This document shows, one piece after another, positions 13,305-15,539 of a stretch of DNA of 15,539 nucleotides (position 1 is its first letter; the number at the start of each line of letters is the position of its first letter). Under the pieces are notes generated by a model. The model was not told the origin of the DNA. It did not search any database and was given only the letters and a program-made list of their open reading frames with translations. Source of the DNA: an uncultured Catenibacterium sp. GTDB lineage: Bacteria > Bacillota_I > Bacilli_A > Erysipelotrichales > Coprobacillaceae. The translations under genes and the position numbers were made by a program. The stretch is taken from NCBI GenBank assembly GCA_900540685.1, contig UQGS01000050.1, positions 1 to 15,539 of the forward strand, given 5' to 3'.

Positions 13305-13334
13305 ATTATAACATTCCCCTCCATATTACGTAAA
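13305..13334 (-). promoter_or_regulatory. Promoter of the lipoprotein-rsuA unit
   Basis: TTTACG (13329-13334) and TATAAT (13305-13310) are 18 bases apart on the minus strand. They sit between the terminator of the upstream operon and the AGGAGG ribosome site of the lipoprotein gene. Confidence 0.65.
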
Positions 13335-13342
13335 CAGGAAAT

Positions 13343-13372
13343 AAAAAAAAGAAGACAATTTCTTGTCTTCTT
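13343..13372 (-). terminator. Intrinsic terminator of the nagA-epimerase operon
   Basis: A 10-bp perfect stem (13349-13358 with 13363-13372) and a four-base loop are followed on the minus strand by a run of U. The 5' arm starts within the TAA stop codon of the epimerase gene. Confidence 0.9.
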
Positions 13373-14249
13373 ACTGGAAAATTTCAACCGCAAATTCGCA
13401 TGTGAATGTTTCACCCTTCTTTAATTCTACAGCACTTTCTTTATCCTTGAATTCTCCTTCAAAGTCTACATAGTCTGTATGTCCAACCCAAGGTTCAATC
13501 GCAAGTAAGCCACCTACATGCTTGCTTGTCCATAATCCTAAATGATCAAACCCCTTCATATAGAAGTTCAAGCTCTTATTATTTGTAAGAGATTTTAGTG
13601 ATACATAACGAGATTTGAAATGAGGTACAACAACTGCATCATTATCAAACATTGCCTGACGTACAAAGAAATGACGTTCATTATCAAATAATCGTTTTGT
13701 TTCATGAGACATACCTTTTCTTTCTACATCAATGATTTTCTGTTCTACTGTTTCTTTCTGTTCAAATTCAATATAATAATCATTAGCATCTTCCCCTTCA
13801 ATAAATGGGCAGGCAAATGCAGGATGTCCACCAATCTGGAAATAGATCACATCTTCATTATGATTTTCTACTCTGAATTCTGCCTTTAACTTATTGTCTA
13901 CTAATGTATAAGTCACATATAAATCAAATTCATAAGGATACATCTTCTTGATTTCGTCACTAGAAGATAAGTGGAAAACAACATGTGTATCATCATGTTC
14001 ATAGACTTCATATTCAGTATTTCTAGAGAAGCCATGCTGATTCATATGGTATTCTTTACCATCAATACGACAAGTTCCATTCTTTAATGCCCCTACAATT
14101 GGGAAAAGAACTGGTGCACTATGTCCCCATAAACATGGATCCTGTTTCCACATATAATTAAGTCCATCCTGTATACCAATAATCTTAGAAATTTCAGCTC
14201 CCTTAGGATCAAAATGTGCTTCTAAATATTCATTTTTTATTGTAATCAT
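13371..14249 (-). CDS. Aldose 1-epimerase family protein (LacX/GalM-like)
   Basis: Probable cytoplasmic mutarotase that interconverts alpha and beta anomers of a sugar or sugar phosphate. In the 292-residue beta-sandwich protein I see N-Q-H-G-F-S-R at 70-76 (substrate-binding His72 and Arg76), Q-I-G-G-H-P-A-F at 138-145 with the probable catalytic acid His142, and A-I-E-P-W-V-G at 250-256 with the probable base Glu252. The pattern is that of the LacX-like branch rather than classical GalM, so the sugar is unknown. It starts two bases after nagA, and the GGAGGG in the last codons of nagA serves as its ribosome site. Co-transcription with nagA suggests a role with amino sugars. Confidence 0.88.
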   Translation of the reverse strand: MITIKNEYLEAHFDPKGAEISKIIGIQDGLNYMWKQDPCLWGHSAPVLFPIVGALKNGTCRIDGKEYHMNQHGFSRNTEYEVYEHDDTHVVFHLSSSDEIKKMYPYEFDLYVTYTLVDNKLKAEFRVENHNEDVIYFQIGGHPAFACPFIEGEDANDYYIEFEQKETVEQKIIDVERKGMSHETKRLFDNERHFFVRQAMFDNDAVVVPHFKSRYVSLKSLTNNKSLNFYMKGFDHLGLWTSKHVGGLLAIEPWVGHTDYVDFEGEFKDKESAVELKKGETFTCEFAVEIFQ

Positions 14250-14251
14250 AA

Positions 14252-15391
14252 CTACCCTCCAATTTTAGTTTCACCATTTAAGATAACGCGTTTGATATTG
14301 ATATCATCATCAATAAGAATCATATCTGCCACGCATCCTTCTTTAATACGTCCATAATCCTTAAGACCTAGATGATCTGCTGGATTTTTAGTTGCGTAAC
14401 CAATTGCTTCATATAATGGTAAATCTAGATGCTTATAAGCATTTCTTACACACTGATTTAAATTAGCTGTAGAACCAGCAAGATTTCCTGATTTTAAACG
14501 AGCTTGTCCATCTTTTACATAAACCTTCTGGTTACCTAATTCATAAGTGCCATCAGGAAGCATAGCTGCTTCTAATGAGTCAGTAATAAGAATCAACTTA
14601 TCTGCACCCTTCATTTTAGAAAGAACCTTTGCTGCTGGGAATGAAACATGGATACCATCTAGAATGAGTTCTGCATAAACTTCATCATGAAGCATCACAG
14701 CACCCACAACACCTGGATCTCTATGCTTTAAAGGAGTCATCGCATTATATGTATGAGTACCTGATGTAGCACCTGCTTCAATACCTTTAACTGCTTCTTC
14801 ATAAGTCGCATCAGTATGTCCCATAGAAACAACAACATCCTGTTCTCTTAAATATTTAATTAAATCTAAAGCCCCTTCAATTTCAGGTGCTAAAGAAATC
14901 TTCTTTACAAAATCAGGATGTTCACCTGCAAAAGATAAATAGTTTTCTACTGTAGGTGCAATCATACATTCTTCTGGCTGAGCCCCTTTATATTTCACAC
15001 TAAAGAAAGGTCCTTCTAGGTGCATACCTAAAATCTTAGCCCCTTCTACCTTATCTTTATTATCATAACCTGCTGCAATTGCTTTCTTAATATCAACAGC
15101 AGGCATAGTCATAGTCGTAGGTAAGAAGCTTGTTACACCAGTCTTAAGTTCAGAAACAGAAATATTATTTAAATCCTTAAAAGTTGCATACATTGTATCA
15201 CTGCCATTACGACCATGAGTATGTACATCAATCATACCAGGTGCAACATATAAACCTTCTGCATCTATGACTGTTTCATCAGTAGGTACACGATTACTTA
15301 CTTCTGTAATCTTACCATCTTCAAAAAATACATTTAATTCTTTAATTGAATCTTCTAAAATCACTTTACCATTTATAATAACGTTTTTCAT
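14252..15391 (-). CDS. nagA: N-acetylglucosamine-6-phosphate deacetylase
   Basis: Cytoplasmic amidohydrolase that removes acetate from GlcNAc-6-phosphate, yielding glucosamine-6-phosphate for glycolysis or wall synthesis. The 379-residue TIM-barrel protein has D-V-H-T-H-G at 55-60, metal-binding Glu126 in G-M-H-L-E-G-P-F, His192 in S-M-G-H-T-D-A, His213 in G-T-H-T-Y-N-A-M, L-D-G-I-H at 244-248, and catalytic Asp271 in I-T-D-S. The stretch after this Asp reads S-L-E-A-A-M-L-P-D-G; the more common form is A-x-x-A-x-G-x-P-D-G, a mild divergence. An AAAGGAGG site precedes the ATG. It is the first gene of a two-gene operon with the epimerase-like gene. nagB is not adjacent within the window. Confidence 0.95.
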   Translation of the reverse strand: MKNVIINGKVILEDSIKELNVFFEDGKITEVSNRVPTDETVIDAEGLYVAPGMIDVHTHGRNGSDTMYATFKDLNNISVSELKTGVTSFLPTTMTMPAVDIKKAIAAGYDNKDKVEGAKILGMHLEGPFFSVKYKGAQPEECMIAPTVENYLSFAGEHPDFVKKISLAPEIEGALDLIKYLREQDVVVSMGHTDATYEEAVKGIEAGATSGTHTYNAMTPLKHRDPGVVGAVMLHDEVYAELILDGIHVSFPAAKVLSKMKGADKLILITDSLEAAMLPDGTYELGNQKVYVKDGQARLKSGNLAGSTANLNQCVRNAYKHLDLPLYEAIGYATKNPADHLGLKDYGRIKEGCVADMILIDDDINIKRVILNGETKIGG

Positions 15392-15404
15392 ATAGAAATC
15401 CTCC

Positions 15405-15441
15405 TTTCAATATTATAGCACAGTTTTATCGTATATTGAAA
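15405..15441. repeat. Inverted repeat around the nagA promoter, possible operator
   Basis: TTTCAATAT at 15405-15413 and its exact reverse complement ATATTGAAA at 15433-15441 flank the promoter with 19 bases between them. One arm covers the -35 region and the other reaches the transcription start and ribosome site. This is a plausible repressor target or loop. It does not resemble the NagR (dre) sequence as I remember it. Confidence 0.45.
15412..15440 (-). promoter_or_regulatory. Promoter of nagA
   Basis: TATAAT at 15412-15417, preceded by TG plus one base (extended -10), has a weak TTCAAT 17 bases upstream at 15435-15440. A second TATAAT at 15441-15446 with TTAATA 18 bases upstream (15465-15470) may be an alternative start. 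The remaining sequence up to 15539 holds no gene that I can see. Confidence 0.65.
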
Positions 15442-15539
15442 TTATACTGATTTTTATAAGTATATATTAAAGCTTTTATATAAAGAGTAACTAAATAGAC
15501 TTGGGGTTTACTCAAGCTTTGAAAAAGTCAGGGGTGTGA

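Noticed and set aside
15478..15539. Weak CTTG/CAAG pairing at the right edge, considered as the terminator of an upstream gene.
   Set aside because: The stem is only four pairs with no clean U-tract, and no coding frame reaches it within the window.

Overview
The window is a single, AT-rich, fully co-oriented block from a low-GC Gram-positive bacterium. All 21 protein genes I can support lie on the minus strand, so the biological order runs from the right edge to the left edge. A complete seven-gene comG competence-pilus operon sits near a class B penicillin-binding protein, the zinc-type L33 gene rpmG and a YqgX-like metallohydrolase. Together with strong Shine-Dalgarno sites and U-tailed terminators, this points to Bacillota. 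The protein style and small lipoproteins suggest an Erysipelotrichia or Coprobacillaceae-type gut organism. That placement is inference and was not tested. The gene content is ordinary chromosomal housekeeping. I see no mobile elements, tRNA or rRNA genes, or CRISPR arrays.

Layout in transcription order. (1) nagA and an aldose 1-epimerase-like gene (15391-13371) form an amino-sugar/sugar unit, with a promoter flanked by an inverted repeat and a terminator starting at the last stop codon. (2) A new promoter at 13305-13334 drives a small unknown lipoprotein and an RsuA-type pseudouridine synthase. (3) A probable internal extended -10 promoter precedes trmB. The genes trmB, a thioredoxin-like gene, a charged repeat-containing unknown gene, acpS, an ssb-like gene and lepA are closely packed or overlapping down to a terminator at 7850-7884. 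(4) pbpA-like (TTG start, near-consensus promoter) and rpmG form the next unit and end in a terminator only about 19 bases from the start of the yqgX-like gene. (5) The yqgX-like gene ends at a terminator at 4667-4696. (6) A cyclophilin-type lipoprotein has its own -10 box and terminator. (7) comGA-GB-GC-GD-GE-GF-GG (3666-38) are stacked with overlaps or very short gaps. A probable promoter for the next gene lies at the left edge.

Together these genes cover cell-wall synthesis (PBP), translation and RNA modification (L33, LepA, TrmB, RsuA), lipid synthesis (AcpS), envelope protein folding (cyclophilin lipoprotein), amino-sugar catabolism (NagA) and DNA uptake (ComG). I found no convincing new multi-gene system. 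The best second looks are: comGF, whose prepilin motif lies upstream of its first canonical start codon, next to an A5 run; a hairpin that sequesters the ssb ribosome binding site; a tail-less SSB-like protein; an unknown charged protein with repeated SP-x-x-G motifs; a possible competence-sigma-like box before comGA; and four terminators built into the ends of coding sequences.
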